Assembly: GCA_900708905.1 (NCBI GenBank)
Contig: CAADRB010000015.1
Span: 2,663,789 to 2,727,788, forward strand
Source of the DNA: Hymenolepis diminuta
Taxonomy: Eukaryota; Platyhelminthes; Cestoda; Cyclophyllidea; Hymenolepididae
DNA: 64,000 nt
Direction: 5' to 3'
In this document: piece after piece, positions 63,711 to 64,000 of the stretch
Position numbering within the stretch: position 1 is the first letter of the stretch
Layout: each line of letters begins with the position of its first letter
Position numbers and translations under genes: made by a program
Notes under the pieces: generated by a model
What the model was told of the DNA's origin: nothing
The model's database searches: none
What the model saw: the letters and a program-made list of their open reading frames with translations, nothing else

Positions 63711-63995
63711 TGTTGTAATCTGCCCTCTGTAAGATACCGTAACCGACTCTTAGATTCCCTAAGACATTGCACTAGTTACAAACACGACTCGACAACACCA
63801 CTATACAAACGAATCAAACCACTATATCAACACAAGACGCACGTTTTCATATCGATAGGTCGGTTTATCTTATGCGCCATTTACAACCGCAATGTGAGTC
63901 AATTCGTTCGAATAAAAAGGAATTAAATGAATCAAGAATTAAAAGGAGGAAAATAAAGAATCTTACATATAGGAATTATTTTCTTATGTGTGACA
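63711..63995 (-). repeat. 5' LTR of the Gypsy-like element
   Basis: Partner of 61539-61840. The inner edge on the minus strand is followed, after two bases, by a primer-binding-site-like TTGGCGACGCAG, which sets the orientation. The exact outer end is uncertain because the window stops five bases later. Confidence 0.6.
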
Positions 63996-64000
63996 GTGTG

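Larger units (their letters stand above)
61539..63995 (-). mobile_element. Decayed Gypsy-like LTR retrotransposon
   Basis: Two direct repeats of about 300 bases (61539-61840 and 63711-63995) begin TGTTGTAAT and end ACA. They are clearly homologous but have many substitutions, so the insertion is old. Read on the minus strand, the base pair next to the 63711 repeat leads into TTGGCGACGCAG, like a Gypsy primer-binding site. The interior is only about 1.87 kb. Near 62727-62895 (minus) it encodes a retropepsin-like end (CYVIDGNINLMGPEWIDELN), and near 62650 a cysteine pair segment like integrase (GCNRCLHA). Reverse transcriptase is missing and stops are frequent, so it is a deletion derivative. 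No convincing target-site duplication is visible; only five bases lie beyond the second repeat. Confidence 0.65.

Noticed and set aside
1..64000. CRISPR arrays, bacterial operons or phage modules
   Set aside because: No regularly spaced identical repeats and no bacterial gene layout; the genes have spliceosomal introns. The PstS resemblance is inside an intron-split animal-type receptor, not a bacterial contaminant.

Overview
This window is AT-rich eukaryotic DNA, most likely from an invertebrate animal and plausibly a parasitic flatworm. The basis is intron-split genes with GT/AG borders and consistent phases, several introns of only about 33 bases beside introns of 3-5 kb, a receptor guanylate cyclase and a mitochondrial TRMT10C (both animal families), and abundant decayed Gypsy-type and SINE-like repeats. 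The flatworm placement is inference; nothing here identifies the species.

Layout. From 1 to about 32.8 kb I see no gene I can support, only AT-rich sequence with old dispersed repeats. At 32.8-34.1 kb (minus) lies a complete four-exon TRMT10C/MRPP1 gene, the methyltransferase subunit of mitochondrial RNase P. A divergent small two-exon helical-protein gene follows at 35.1-35.5 kb (plus). At 36.9-45.2 kb (minus) I reconstructed a ten-exon receptor guanylate cyclase-like gene of 1,082 codons; every intron phase closes, from signal peptide to stop. At 48.25-59.14 kb (plus) are ten exons of a major facilitator transporter of the oxalate:formate antiporter / monocarboxylate transporter type, with its first and last exons not found. 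At 61.5-64.0 kb is a decayed Gypsy-like LTR retrotransposon on the minus strand, probably inside the transporter's next intron.

The main discovery candidate is the receptor. Its extracellular part does not look like the usual ANF-receptor domain. It looks like a bacterial PstS-type phosphate-binding protein (type II periplasmic-binding fold), followed by one membrane span, a kinase-homology domain without catalytic motifs, and a divergent cyclase domain. In that cyclase domain the two metal-binding aspartates may remain, but the guanine-selecting and transition-state residues are replaced. It may therefore be a pseudo-cyclase or one half of a heterodimer. Another notable site is a dense cluster of CRE and AP-1 type motifs with a TATA box inside a transporter intron at 56.9-57.1 kb, which looks like a hidden promoter or a solo LTR.

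All exon borders were derived by eye from splice motifs, phase and family similarity. No database search was run.
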